NCBI RefSeq assembly: GCF_000939975.1
Contig: NZ_LK391969.1
Span: 1,499,412-1,563,411, forward strand
Reading direction: 5' to 3'
Length of the DNA: 64,000 bases
From: Pseudomonas saudimassiliensis
GTDB lineage: Bacteria; Pseudomonadota; Gammaproteobacteria; Pseudomonadales; Pseudomonadaceae
The translations under genes and the position numbers were made by a program. Below the pieces are notes generated by a model. The model worked only from the letters and a program-made list of their open reading frames with translations. It had not been told where the DNA came from and did not search any database. Positions 17,382 through 26,831 of the stretch are shown piece by piece. The number at the start of each line of letters is the position of its first letter. Position 1 is the stretch's first letter.

Positions 17382-19130
17382 ATGAGTCGTCCGATACCGC
17401 CCAAGGCGGAGCGTTTGAAGCGCGGCCAGACCCCCACCTGGGAGCGGCTGCAAGCCGCCCACGCCCAGCAGGGTCAGCCCCCTGCCGAGGACCTGACCGA
17501 GGTGATCCTCGACTGTGGCTGGGGTCGCTTGCTGGTCGGCCATACCTTCCAGGAGCCGCAACGGCTGGCCGAGGCCCTGCTGGATGAAACCCCCGGCGAG
17601 CGGGATATAGCGCTCTATGTCGCCGATCCCCACGTGGTGCTGTCCTACGCGCCACAACAGCTGTTCCTCGACCCGTCCGATACCCTGCGGCTGTGGTTGA
17701 GCAATTACCGTCCGGCGCAGAACGGCATGCGCGGTTTCCATATCCGTCGGCCGCAATGCGAGGCGGATTGGCAGGGTATCAACACCCTGTATCTGTCCAA
17801 CGGCATGGTCCAGGTCAACCCGGAGCGGCTGACCCCCCGTGAAGCCGGGGGTCCGGATTTCTGGTTGGCCGAGGACGCCGACACCGGCGACATCATCGGC
17901 ACCGTGATGGGCCTCAACCACGCCCGAGCCTATGGGGACCCGGACAAGGGCTCCAGCCTCTGGTGCCTGGCCGCCGACAGCCAGACCCAGCGCTTCGGCG
18001 TAGGCGAGATGCTGGTGCGCCATCTGATCGAATACTTCATGAGCCGTGGCAGCGCCTATATGGATCTGTCGGTATTGCATGACAATGCCCAGGCCAAGGC
18101 CCTGTACAGCAAGCTGGGCTTTCGCCAGCTGCGCACCTTCACCATCAAGCGCAAGAACAGCATCAACCAGCCGCTGTTCCTGGGGCCGGACCAAAATGAA
18201 GGACTCAACCCCTATGCCCGCATCATTACCCGAGCAGCCCAGCGCCGGGGTATCGAGGTGCAGGTCAACGATGCCGAGGCCGGGCTGTTCACCCTGACCC
18301 AGGGTGGCCGCAGTATCCGCTGCCGTGAGTCGCTCAGCGACCTGACCACCGCCGTCAGCATGACCCTGTGCCAGCAGAAGCAACTCACCCATCGCTGCCT
18401 GCAGCGCCACGGCCTGAACACCCCCACCTGGCAACTCGCCGGCGATCCGGAGGCCAATGCCGCCTTCCTCGCCGAGCACGGCGCGCTGGTGGTCAAGCCC
18501 GACAACGGCGAGCAGGGCAATGGCGTGGCGGTGAACATCCGCGACCCCGAGACCCTGGAGCAGGCCATCGAGGCGGCGCGCCGCTTCGACAGCTGCGTCC
18601 TGCTGGAAAGCTTCCACGAAGGGGACGACCTGCGGATCGTGGTGATCAATTTCCAGGTGGTGGCGGCGGCGATCCGCAAGCCTGCGGAGATCCGCGGCGA
18701 TGGATGCAAGACCGTGCGGGAACTGATCGAGAAGCAGAGCCGGCGCCGCCAGGCCAGTACCGGCGGCGAGAGCCGCATTCCACTGGACGAGGAAACCATC
18801 CGCACCGTGGAGGCTGCCGGCTTCACCTTGGACAGCATCCTGCCTGCCGACCAGCATCTGCAGGTACGGCGCACCGCCAACCTGCACACCGGCGGCACCC
18901 TGGTGGATGTTACCGATGCGCTGCACCCGGCGCTGCGCGGGTGCGCTATTGCTGCGGCCCGCGCCCTGGACATCCCGGTGGTCGGCATGGACCTGCTGGT
19001 GCCAGCCGTCGACCAACCCGATTACGTCATCATCGAGGCCAATGAGCGACCGGGGCTGGCCAATCATGAACCCCAGCCGACAGCGGAGTGTTTCATCGAT
19101 CTGCTGTTCCCACTCAGCCAGCCCGGCTAA
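17382..19130 (+). CDS. ngg: N-acetylglutaminylglutamine synthetase (GNAT plus ATP-grasp fusion)
   Basis: About 582 residues in two parts. The first is a GNAT acetyltransferase domain, roughly residues 110-270, with RFGVGEMLVRHLIEYFMSRG as the acetyl-CoA loop and LSVLHDNAQAKALYSKLGF after it. The second is an ATP-grasp ligase domain from about residue 330, with VVKPDNGEQGNGVAVNI and VVGMDLLVPAV. It joins and acetylates two glutamines before amidation by the asnO product. An ATG at 17376 overlaps the asnO stop as ATGA, but the ATG at 17382 has AGGGG at better spacing. The two are tightly coupled. Confidence 0.93.
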   Translation: MSRPIPPKAERLKRGQTPTWERLQAAHAQQGQPPAEDLTEVILDCGWGRLLVGHTFQEPQRLAEALLDETPGERDIALYVADPHVVLSYAPQQLFLDPSDTLRLWLSNYRPAQNGMRGFHIRRPQCEADWQGINTLYLSNGMVQVNPERLTPREAGGPDFWLAEDADTGDIIGTVMGLNHARAYGDPDKGSSLWCLAADSQTQRFGVGEMLVRHLIEYFMSRGSAYMDLSVLHDNAQAKALYSKLGFRQLRTFTIKRKNSINQPLFLGPDQNEGLNPYARIITRAAQRRGIEVQVNDAEAGLFTLTQGGRSIRCRESLSDLTTAVSMTLCQQKQLTHRCLQRHGLNTPTWQLAGDPEANAAFLAEHGALVVKPDNGEQGNGVAVNIRDPETLEQAIEAARRFDSCVLLESFHEGDDLRIVVINFQVVAAAIRKPAEIRGDGCKTVRELIEKQSRRRQASTGGESRIPLDEETIRTVEAAGFTLDSILPADQHLQVRRTANLHTGGTLVDVTDALHPALRGCAIAAARALDIPVVGMDLLVPAVDQPDYVIIEANERPGLANHEPQPTAECFIDLLFPLSQPG

Positions 19131-19149
19131 CCGACAGGACGGAGGATCA

Positions 19150-20337
19150 ATGCAATTCAGCCATGGACCCGACATGCAGTACCTGCGACAGGTGTTGCTG
19201 GAAATGCTCGCCATTCCCTGCCCCACCGGCTTCACCGACGGCATAGTGCGCTATGTTGCCGAACATCTCGATGCCCTGGGCGTGCCCTATGAACTGACCC
19301 GGCGCGGCACCATCCGCGCCACCCTCAAGGGCCGCCAGGGTTCCCCCGACCGGGCCATCGCCAGTCACCTGGACACCGTCGGTGCCATGGTCAGCCACAT
19401 CAAGGACAACGGCCGCCTGACCCTGGCGCCCATTGGCTGCTGGTCAAGCCGCTTCGCCGAAGGTAGCCGGGTCAGCGTGTTCACGGAGCAGGGCTGCTTC
19501 CGGGGCAGCGTGCTGCCGCTGATGGCCTCGGGGCATGCCTTCAATACCGAGGTCGACACCCTGCCGGTGAGCTGGGACACCATCGAGCTGCGCCTGGACA
19601 TCCCCACCACCAGCCGTGCCGAAACCGAGGCCCAGGGCATCGCCGTGGGCGACTTTGTCGCCTTCGACCCCTTGCAGGAGTTCACCGACAACGGCTACAT
19701 CAGTGCCCGCCACCTGGACAACAAGGCCGGTGCCGCTGCCCTGCTCACTGCCATCAAGCAGATCGTGGAGAGCGGCCAGCCGCTGCCCCTGGACTGCCAC
19801 CCGCTGTTCACCATCACCGAGGAAACCGGCTCCGGCGCTGCGGGGGCGCTGCCGTGGGACGTGAGCGAGTTTGTCGGAGTGGATATCGCCCCGGTGGCGC
19901 CCGGCCAGACCTCCACCGAGCACGCGGTGACGCTGTGCATGCAGGATTCCAGCGGGCCCTACGACTATCATCTGACCCGGCATCTGCTGAAGCTGTGCGC
20001 CCGTGACGAGATTCCGGTGCGGCGCGATATCTTCCGTTACTACCACAGCGATGCCGAGTCGGCAGTGCGCGCGGGCAACGATACCCGGGTGGCGCTGATT
20101 GCCTTTGGCACCGATGCCACTCACGGTTACGAGCGCACCCATAACGACAGCCTGGAGGCCCTCACCCGGCTGATGATCGCCTACATGTACAGCCCGCCGG
20201 TGTTTGAACATGACGACCGCGACAGCGCACCGCTGGAAAACTTCCATCTGCAGACCGACGCTGACATGCCGCTGACCGGAGAAACCCCGCTACCACCGCT
20301 GGATCACATCTTTGCCTGCGACAAGGAGCGCAACTAG
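19150..20337 (+). CDS. osmoprotectant NAGGN system M42 family peptidase
   Basis: A 395-residue dinuclear metallopeptidase. Metal and catalytic positions are visible in AIASHLDTVGAM, ARHLDNKAGAAAL, TEETGSGAAG, VGVDIAPV and YYHSDAES. It is the third gene of the conserved NAGGN set and probably turns over the dipeptide when osmotic stress ends; that role is inferred from gene context. GGAGG precedes the ATG at 19150 by four bases. Its stop overlaps the convergent MFS gene stop by 4 bp. Confidence 0.92.
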   Translation: MQFSHGPDMQYLRQVLLEMLAIPCPTGFTDGIVRYVAEHLDALGVPYELTRRGTIRATLKGRQGSPDRAIASHLDTVGAMVSHIKDNGRLTLAPIGCWSSRFAEGSRVSVFTEQGCFRGSVLPLMASGHAFNTEVDTLPVSWDTIELRLDIPTTSRAETEAQGIAVGDFVAFDPLQEFTDNGYISARHLDNKAGAAALLTAIKQIVESGQPLPLDCHPLFTITEETGSGAAGALPWDVSEFVGVDIAPVAPGQTSTEHAVTLCMQDSSGPYDYHLTRHLLKLCARDEIPVRRDIFRYYHSDAESAVRAGNDTRVALIAFGTDATHGYERTHNDSLEALTRLMIAYMYSPPVFEHDDRDSAPLENFHLQTDADMPLTGETPLPPLDHIFACDKERN

Positions 20338-21503
20338 ACCGCGCCGGGCTCCCTGGCGGGCCGGCTTACCACCACCGCATCAAAGGCGCCGCGCCGCAGC
20401 GCCAGCAGCAGGAAGATCGCCGCCATGCCTGCCATCCACCAGGGCAGTGCATGGCTGCTCAACCAATGGCTGGCCGCGCCGGTGCTGAGCGGGCCGATCA
20501 GGCATCCAGCCCCCCAGAGCAGGGCAATATGCGCGTTGGCGCGGACCAGCGCATCATCGCGAAAGCGCTGGCCGACGAGGATCAGCGACAGCGTATACAA
20601 CCCACCCGCACCCGCACCGAACAACACCAGCGCCGGCCAGATAAGGGGCGTATGTAGCAACAGGGGAATACTCAGGCTGCTGCCCAGCAGGAGTGCGCCA
20701 CAGACGCGGTAGAGAGTGGTGCGTTGCATCCGGTCCGCCAACCAGCCGATCGGCAATTGCAGTACCGCATCGCCCACCACCACGGTGCTGACCATCAACA
20801 GCGCCAGCCCCTGGGCGAAGCCTTCACGGATCAGGTAGACCGGCAACAGCGTCAGCGCCATAGCCTCAAAGCAGGCAAACAGCATCACAGCCCAGGCCAC
20901 CGCGGGCATCCGCCGCACAAATTTCATCACGCCTCGACCCGAGGCGTTGGCGCCATCCACCTGCGGCGCACCATCGGCTGGCCAGAGCACGACGGTGCCG
21001 AGCAACAGCAGCACGATCGACAGCCAGAAGCCGGCGTCGGTGGTGGTGCCCAGCGCGCCCAGCAGCAGCGGCCCGCATAGCTGGCTCAAGGCAAAGGCGC
21101 TGCCATAGACCGCGACCAGGCGACCCCGCAGCCGATCCTCGATCAGTTGGTTGATCCAGCTCTCACCGATGATGAAGGTGATGGTCAGGCAGCCGCCCAG
21201 AACCAGGCGCAACACCAGCCATACCCAGTAATTCGCCAAGACCGTGAGGAGCCCCACGGAGATGGCCGCGCTGATCAACATCAGGCGCATGCATCTTTCC
21301 GACCCCAGATAGCCGGCCAACCGACCAGCCAGTCGCGCGCCCAGCAGGATGCCGATCGCCGGCATGGCCGCCATCACGCCAATGGCAAAGGCGTCATATC
21401 CCCACTGATCCAGGCGCAGGGACACCAGCGGCAGGGTAACGCCCATCGCCAGGCCGACGACGACTACCGCCACCGTGACAATCCAGTAGGTGCTCCAGCG
21501 CAT
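20334..21503 (-). CDS. MFS transporter, 12 transmembrane helices
   Basis: A 389-residue major facilitator. The first helix is WIVTVAVVVVGLAMGVTLPL, and the loop 2-3 signature appears as GARLAGRLAGYLGSERCMRL. The second half begins after a hydrophilic central loop (PADGAPQVDGANASGRGVM). It resembles the YcaD-like MFS group, but the substrate is not deducible. It is convergent with the NAGGN peptidase and divergent from the transaminase. The ATG at 21503 leads straight into helix 1; an ATG 60 bases upstream adds a non-membrane tail. Confidence 0.85.
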   Translation of the reverse strand: MRWSTYWIVTVAVVVVGLAMGVTLPLVSLRLDQWGYDAFAIGVMAAMPAIGILLGARLAGRLAGYLGSERCMRLMLISAAISVGLLTVLANYWVWLVLRLVLGGCLTITFIIGESWINQLIEDRLRGRLVAVYGSAFALSQLCGPLLLGALGTTTDAGFWLSIVLLLLGTVVLWPADGAPQVDGANASGRGVMKFVRRMPAVAWAVMLFACFEAMALTLLPVYLIREGFAQGLALLMVSTVVVGDAVLQLPIGWLADRMQRTTLYRVCGALLLGSSLSIPLLLHTPLIWPALVLFGAGAGGLYTLSLILVGQRFRDDALVRANAHIALLWGAGCLIGPLSTGAASHWLSSHALPWWMAGMAAIFLLLALRRGAFDAVVVSRPAREPGAV

Positions 21504-21713
21504 CGACTGTTTTCCGCTCGAAAAAGGGGCGAAAAACATACGCCGGCCACGCCAGACATTCAATATATTTTACAGCTGCTACCCTTCCAGATGGCCGCCC
21601 ACCCACGGGAAATATGCGGATGCCGATACCGAGCACTCTGCTTTCCTGTCGGTTTTATTTGACATAGACTCGATACAAACAAGATCGACTCTCCCACTGC
21701 AGGAAGGTGTCCC

Positions 21714-23051
21714 ATGAATAGCCCGCTGGCTGCGCTCCCCCTGTCCCAGGCTGCCGATCTCGACAGCTTCTGGATGCCCTTTACCGCCAACCGCCAGTTC
21801 AAGGCGCGGCCCCGCATGCTGCAGAGCGCCCAGGGCCTCTTCTATACCGACGTGCATGGGCGGGAGGTGCTCGACGGCACTGCCGGCCTGTGGTGCTGCA
21901 ACGCCGGGCACGGGCGCCGGGAAATTGCCGAGGCGGTCAGCCGGCAGATCAGCAATATGGATTTCGCCCCGACTTTCCAGATGGGCCACCCCCTGCCCTT
22001 TGAACTGGCCGATCGCCTGGCGGAACTTGCCCCGGCGGGCCTGAACCGGGTGTTCTTCACCAACTCCGGTTCCGAGGCGGTGGACACGGCACTGAAGATT
22101 GCCCTGGCCTACCAGCGTGCCCGGGGCGAAGGCACCCGCACCCTGTTGATCGGCCGCGAACTCGGTTACCACGGCGTCGGTTTCGGCGGTCTGTCGGTAG
22201 GCGGCATGGTCAACAACCGCCGTGCCTTCGCCAGCCTGCCGGCGGTCGATCACCTGCCCCACACTCTCGATCTGCAACGTAACGCCTTCAGCCGCGGCCT
22301 GCCTGAGCATGGCGTCGAGCTGGCCGAGCACCTGGAGCGGCTGGTCAGCCTGCATGGCGCGGAGAATATCGCCGCCGTGATCGTCGAGCCGCTGTCCGGT
22401 TCGGCCGGGGTCATCCTGCCGCCGGTCGGCTACCTGCAGCGGCTGCGCGAGATCACCCGCAAGCACGGCATAGTGCTGATCTTCGATGAAGTGATCACCG
22501 GCTTCGGCCGGGTCGGCGCGCCCTTTGCCGCCCAGCGCTGGGGTGTCACCCCGGACATCATCACCGCTGCCAAGGGGCTGACCAACGGCGCCATTCCGAT
22601 GGGCGCCGTGCTGGTCAACGAGCAGCTGCAGGAGGCGCTGATGCAGGGCCCGGTGGAGCAGATCGAGTTCTTCCACGGCTATACCTATTCCGGGCACCCG
22701 GTGGCCGCCGCCGCGGCGCTCGCGACGCTGGATATCTACCAGGATGAAGGTTTGCTGACTCGGGCCAGCGAACTCGAAGCTTATTGGCAGGAAGCGCTGC
22801 ACGGCCTGGCCGGCCTGCCGCACGTCATCGATATTCGCAACACCGGCCTGGTGGGCGCGGTACAACTGGCCAGCCGCGACGGCGCGCCCGGTACCCGCGG
22901 CTACGAGGTATTCGAAGGCTGCTTCTGGGAAGGCTTGATGGTGCGCTGCACCGGCGACACCCTGGCCCTGTCCCCACCGCTGACCATCGACCACGCCCAT
23001 ATCGATCGCATCATGGATACCCTGGGCCGGGTGATCCGGCGCACTGCCTGA
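21714..23051 (+). CDS. bauA: omega-amino acid--pyruvate (beta-alanine--pyruvate) transaminase
   Basis: A 445-residue class III aminotransferase. It begins DLDSFWMPFTANRQFKARPR, a start typical of beta-alanine:pyruvate transaminases. It has the PLP contact TNSGSEAVDTALKIALAY, DEVITGFGRVGAPFAAQRWG with the cofactor Asp, and the PLP lysine in TAAKGLTNGAIPMGAV. It converts beta-alanine and related amines to aldehydes with pyruvate as acceptor. No methylmalonate-semialdehyde dehydrogenase gene (bauC/mmsA) is adjacent, so the exact substrate is less sure than the family. Confidence 0.85.
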   Translation: MNSPLAALPLSQAADLDSFWMPFTANRQFKARPRMLQSAQGLFYTDVHGREVLDGTAGLWCCNAGHGRREIAEAVSRQISNMDFAPTFQMGHPLPFELADRLAELAPAGLNRVFFTNSGSEAVDTALKIALAYQRARGEGTRTLLIGRELGYHGVGFGGLSVGGMVNNRRAFASLPAVDHLPHTLDLQRNAFSRGLPEHGVELAEHLERLVSLHGAENIAAVIVEPLSGSAGVILPPVGYLQRLREITRKHGIVLIFDEVITGFGRVGAPFAAQRWGVTPDIITAAKGLTNGAIPMGAVLVNEQLQEALMQGPVEQIEFFHGYTYSGHPVAAAAALATLDIYQDEGLLTRASELEAYWQEALHGLAGLPHVIDIRNTGLVGAVQLASRDGAPGTRGYEVFEGCFWEGLMVRCTGDTLALSPPLTIDHAHIDRIMDTLGRVIRRTA

Positions 23052-23094
23052 CCGCGCTGCCGGCAGCAGGCCTTCCCTGATGCTGCCGCTCGTG

Positions 23095-23123
23095 CAGAGC
23101 TGCCATGCTGATCGGCAGCTCTG
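23095..23123 (+). terminator. stem-loop downstream of the transaminase gene
   Basis: CAGAGCTGCC and GGCAGCTCTG form a perfect 10-bp stem around a 9-base loop, 44 bases past the stop. The following bases (TTGTGAAAA) hold no T run, so it is a moderate terminator candidate. The rest of the gap to fabY shows no other recognised site. Confidence 0.5.
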
Positions 23124-23307
23124 TTGTGAAAACACCCTAGTCTAAACGTGACCACCGGGTTACATTCTTCGTCTGCCTATGCAATCAAACCCAATTCGAT
23201 GCCCGCTGGCCCGTGGATGATGCTCTTGTCGACACCGCAGGAGGCCAGCCCGCTCCGGCCGCTACGCGCCGGTGCCCGCGCAACGAAACAGCGAGGAGTC
23301 TTGCTTG

Positions 23308-25215
23308 ATGTCGCGTCTTCCGGTCATTGTCGGTTTCGGGGGTTATAACGCCGCCGGCCGCAGTTCGTTCCACCATGGCTTTCGGCGTACGGTGATCGAA
23401 TCGCTACCCGCTGCCGAGCGTCAGGAAACCCTGGCCGGCCTGGCTGTGCTGATGGGGCTGGTGCGCGTGGAAAACGACCGCTATCTGGATGACGCGGGCC
23501 AGGTCATCACCCCGGTGGAGATCGAGCAGCGCTTCGGCCAGCAGGTGCTCGACGGTACCCTGGTCCGCCGGATTGAAAAAAACCACCTGGACGTGGACGC
23601 CACGCATTGGCACAAGACCCTGCCGGTCGGCCTGGAGGGCGGCCAGCCCCTGTCCTTCATTACTCTGGCCAAGCAGTTGCCCGAGCCGCTGCCGGCAGGC
23701 TGGAGCGTGGAGCTGCTGGACAATGGCGAGGCGCGGGTGAGCCTGGCTGGTGACTGTGAACTGAAGGTCGACAGCTATCGGCCGCTGCCGGTCAAGTCTG
23801 CCGGCCAGTTGCCCACCGGTTTCGAGCCGGGCGAGCATTACAATTCCCGCTTCCACCCCCGCGGCCTGCAGATGGCCATCGTCGCAGCGGCCGATGCCCT
23901 GCATTCCACCGGCCTGGCCTGGCAGCATATCCTCGATCACGTCGAGCCCGACGAAATTGCGGTGTTCGCCAGCAGCATCATGAGCCAGTTGGATGAATAC
24001 AGCTTCGGCGGCATGATGCAGTCGCGCCTGAAGGGTCACCGGGTCAGCGCCAAGCAGCTGGCCCTGGGCCTGAACAGCATGCCGGCGGACTTTATCAACG
24101 CCTATGTGCTCGGTAGCGTCGGCACCACCGGCGCCATCACCGGCGCCTGCGCCAGCTTCCTGTACAACCTGCAGAAAGGCATCGAGATGATCGGCAGCGG
24201 CCGCGCCCGGGTGGTGCTGGTTGGCAGCAGCGAAGCGCCCATCACGGCGGAGTGTATCGAGGGCTACGGCGCCATGAGCGCCCTGGCGACCGAGGAAGGG
24301 TTGCGCAATATCGAAGGCCGGGACGAGGTGGACTTCCGCCGCGCCAGCCGCCCGTTCAGCCAGAACTGCGGCTTTACCCTGGCCGAGTCCGGGCAGTTCT
24401 TCATGCTCATGGACGACGAGCTGGCACTGGAGCTGGGGGCCGATATCCATGGCGCGGTAACCGATGTGTTTATCGGCGCCGACGGCTTCAAGAAGTCCAT
24501 TTCCGCCCCCGGCCCGGGCAACTACCTGACCATGGCCAAGTGTGTGCACAGCGCCATGCAGATCCTCGGCCCGGAGGCGGTTCGTCAGCGCAGCTTCGTG
24601 CATGCCCATGGCTCCAGCACCCCGGCCAACCGGGTGACCGAGTCGCAGTTGCTGGATGAGGTGGCCGGTGCCTTCGGCATCAATGATCTGCCGGTGGCCG
24701 CGGTCAAGGCCTTCGTCGGCCACTCCCTGGCCAGCGCCAGCGCCGACCAGTTGGCCTCGGCCCTGGGCACCTTCAAATATCAGCTCATCCCTGGCATCAA
24801 GACCATCGACAGCATTGCCCCGGATGTCTACCAGCAGCACCTGCGCTTCAGCACTACCGATGTGTCACGCGCCGATAATCCGCTGGAGGTCTGCTTCATC
24901 AACTCCAAGGGCTTTGGCGGCAACAATTCCAGTGCCGTGGTGCTGGGGCCGCAGCCGGTCGAGCGCATGCTGCGCAAGCGCTACGGCGCCGAGCGCTTCG
25001 CCGATTACGAGATCCGCCGCGAGGAAGTGCGCAAGGCGGCCGCCGCCTATGGGCAGCGAGCCCTGCTGGGGCAACTGGATGTGATCTACAACTTCGGCAA
25101 GGACATGATCGACGAAGGCGACATCCAGATCAGCACCGAACAGATGCGCATCCCCGGCTTCAGCCAGCCCTTGGTATTCAAGAAGGATGGGCGCTTTTCC
25201 GACATGCTCGACTGA
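23308..25215 (+). CDS. fabY: beta-ketoacyl-ACP synthase FabY
   Basis: A 635-residue ketosynthase of the length and N-terminal sequence (MSRLPVIVGFGGYNAAGR) of P. aeruginosa FabY, the enzyme that starts fatty-acid synthesis there in place of FabH. The active-site Cys is in TGACASFLYNL near residue 283, and the two His are in HAHGSSTPANR near residue 432 and FVGHSLASASADQ near residue 470. GAGGAG lies nine bases before the ATG. It is transcribed alone. Confidence 0.92.
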   Translation: MSRLPVIVGFGGYNAAGRSSFHHGFRRTVIESLPAAERQETLAGLAVLMGLVRVENDRYLDDAGQVITPVEIEQRFGQQVLDGTLVRRIEKNHLDVDATHWHKTLPVGLEGGQPLSFITLAKQLPEPLPAGWSVELLDNGEARVSLAGDCELKVDSYRPLPVKSAGQLPTGFEPGEHYNSRFHPRGLQMAIVAAADALHSTGLAWQHILDHVEPDEIAVFASSIMSQLDEYSFGGMMQSRLKGHRVSAKQLALGLNSMPADFINAYVLGSVGTTGAITGACASFLYNLQKGIEMIGSGRARVVLVGSSEAPITAECIEGYGAMSALATEEGLRNIEGRDEVDFRRASRPFSQNCGFTLAESGQFFMLMDDELALELGADIHGAVTDVFIGADGFKKSISAPGPGNYLTMAKCVHSAMQILGPEAVRQRSFVHAHGSSTPANRVTESQLLDEVAGAFGINDLPVAAVKAFVGHSLASASADQLASALGTFKYQLIPGIKTIDSIAPDVYQQHLRFSTTDVSRADNPLEVCFINSKGFGGNNSSAVVLGPQPVERMLRKRYGAERFADYEIRREEVRKAAAAYGQRALLGQLDVIYNFGKDMIDEGDIQISTEQMRIPGFSQPLVFKKDGRFSDMLD

Positions 25216-25232
25216 GCAGGCGGTCGGCTTAT

Positions 25233-25261
25233 GTGTGGGGCGGCCCTGGCCGCTCCCACAC
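25233..25261. repeat. REP-like hairpin between convergent genes
   Basis: GTGTGGGGCGGCC pairs with GGCCGCTCCCACAC with one bulge. The core (TGTGGGAGCGGCC read on the minus strand) matches the style of repetitive extragenic palindromes common in Pseudomonas. It lies exactly between the fabY and GST stop codons and may end both transcripts. Confidence 0.6.
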
Positions 25262-25271
25262 GGGTTGGGCG

Positions 25272-25934
25272 CTACTTGCGCTGCCCGGACATGGCCGCGA
25301 TAAAGGCCGCCATTTCGGCTTTCTTGTCGGCCTCGATGCGCTGCACGTGGGGGTTCTGCCCCAGTAACTCCAGCAATGCCCGCGCTTCCGGCCAGTCGCC
25401 CAACAGGTCGATGCCGAACAGTTTCTTGCCGACGGCCTGCGCCAGGTCGATGCTGTAGAGGAACATGATGTCGGCGATGCTCATCTCGCTGCCCGCCACG
25501 TAGGGGGCGAAGCGGCCGTGCCGGCGCAGGGCGGCGATGCCGGCCTGCAGGTCAGCCTTGGCCTTGGCCTTGATGTTGTCGTCCACCTGGCCGCCGAAGA
25601 ACACCGCCGGGTAGCAGCTGCGCGCCGGCAACTCGATATACAACTCGATTTCCTTGGTCAGCGCCCTGACCGTCGCCCGGGCAAAGGGATCGCTCGGCAG
25701 CAGCGCCTTGCCGCCCTGGGTATCCTCGATGTATTCCAGAATGACGTTGGTTTCGCTGATGAAGCCCTGCTCGGTCTCCAGCACCGGCACCTTGCCGCGC
25801 GGGCTCTTGGCCAGGAACTCGGTATCCTGACTGCCACGCACCGTATTGATCTCGAAGTCCACGCCCTTTTCCAGCAGCGCCAGCTTGGCCATGTTGAAGT
25901 AGTTGCTGACCGCAAATCCGTGAAGTCTGAGCAT
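25272..25934 (-). CDS. glutathione S-transferase family protein
   Basis: A 220-residue protein. The N-terminal thioredoxin-like domain runs from LRLHGFAVSNYFNMAKLALL to PVLETEQGFISETNVILEYI, containing the cis-Pro and the Glu-Thr glutathione contact. An all-helical C-terminal domain follows. The catalytic position in the first loop is likely Ser10 or Tyr12 (VSNYF). The substrate is unknown. Confidence 0.87.
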   Translation of the reverse strand: MLRLHGFAVSNYFNMAKLALLEKGVDFEINTVRGSQDTEFLAKSPRGKVPVLETEQGFISETNVILEYIEDTQGGKALLPSDPFARATVRALTKEIELYIELPARSCYPAVFFGGQVDDNIKAKAKADLQAGIAALRRHGRFAPYVAGSEMSIADIMFLYSIDLAQAVGKKLFGIDLLGDWPEARALLELLGQNPHVQRIEADKKAEMAAFIAAMSGQRK

Positions 25935-26105
25935 CGCCTGTCTGTCCGTCTTGTTGTTGGTGGCAACCAGTGTCGATCAGATATCAGGGCCGCGTCCACT
26001 ACATCACAGCGGTGAATCCGGCGGGATGAATAGCCCATTGCTACCCCCGCACCCCGTGGCTAGACTGCAGGGGTAGTTTACCGTCTATCAGAAAAGGTAC
26101 TGCCC

Positions 26106-26345
26106 ATGTCATTGACTGCCGAAGAAATCGACGATATCAACCTGCTGATCCAGTACGACCTCGCCAATACCCAGGCGGGCCTGAAGATTCACCAGCGGGA
26201 AGCGTCAGCCACCACGGTGGAAACGGCCGCCCGGTTGCATCATCGCGGGCTCACCACGATGGATGATGGGGGCTATCTGACCAGCCTTGGCCTGGAAGCG
26301 GCGGAACATGCCCAGGCGCTGGTGACCATACTGCGCGCCAAGTAA
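26106..26345 (+). CDS. small conserved protein, TIGR02647 family
   Basis: A 79-residue soluble, mostly helical protein (SLTAEEIDDINLLIQYDLAN ... LHHRGLTTMDDGGYLTSLG). It matches in size and sequence the short Pseudomonas and relatives family known as TIGR02647, sometimes labelled DNA-binding. The LHHRGL...GYLTSLG pattern recalls a helix followed by a wing. No function can be given. It is convergent with cyaY. Confidence 0.75.
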   Translation: MSLTAEEIDDINLLIQYDLANTQAGLKIHQREASATTVETAARLHHRGLTTMDDGGYLTSLGLEAAEHAQALVTILRAK

Positions 26346-26360
26346 GTCGATGACCTGACC

Positions 26361-26384
26361 CGCCGCTCGGCTGACAGAGCGGCG
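26361..26384. terminator. stem-loop between convergent TIGR02647 gene and cyaY
   Basis: CGCCGCTC and GAGCGGCG pair over 8 bp around an 8-base loop. It lies in the 58-bp gap between two converging stop codons. Neither strand has a T tract. Confidence 0.45.
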
Positions 26385-26403
26385 GCCAACCACTGCGATC
26401 GAA

Positions 26404-26739
26404 TCAGTCCTCCAGTTCCAGCTCGACTTCATCTCCGGAAAGATCACTCAGCACCTGCGCCAATACCACACCCAGGGACTCACCGTCGCTGTCGTGGATC
26501 CAACCGTGCCCCGGCTGATAGCCGAAATGCAGCGTGCCATCCGGGGTTGCCAGCCACAGCTCCCGCGAAGCCGGCTGGCGACCGAGGACCAGCCGCGGCC
26601 CGGCGGCCAGCATCAATATCAGTGATCCTTCGGTCTGGTCCATTTCCAGGTCCAGATCCGCGGCATCCAGGGCCTGCTCGATCCGGTCCTGGATCAGGTC
26701 AACCTGATGGTGGAACTCGCTTTCATTCAACTCTTGCAT
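26404..26739 (-). CDS. cyaY: CyaY, frataxin-like iron-sulfur assembly regulator
   Basis: A 111-residue frataxin homologue. The first helix is acidic (IQDRIEQALDAADLDLEMDQ), supplying the iron-binding surface, followed by beta strands including LVLGRQPASRELWLATPDG and FGYQPGHGWIHDSDG. It binds IscS and iron and modulates Fe-S cluster assembly. It is divergent from lptM, an arrangement conserved in Pseudomonas. Confidence 0.93.
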   Translation of the reverse strand: MQELNESEFHHQVDLIQDRIEQALDAADLDLEMDQTEGSLILMLAAGPRLVLGRQPASRELWLATPDGTLHFGYQPGHGWIHDSDGESLGVVLAQVLSDLSGDEVELELED

Positions 26740-26831
26740 TGCCTTCCTTCCCTACTTCTGCGGCGGGTGCGCCGGACTCCCGGGCTGGGTATACTGCCGG
26801 ATATTGTCCATTTATCAACCGGGATTCCACC

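Noticed and set aside
17268-19244. 658-codon frame opposite ngg
   Set aside because: Shadow of the GNAT/ATP-grasp gene; the sense frame has clear motifs and operon coupling.
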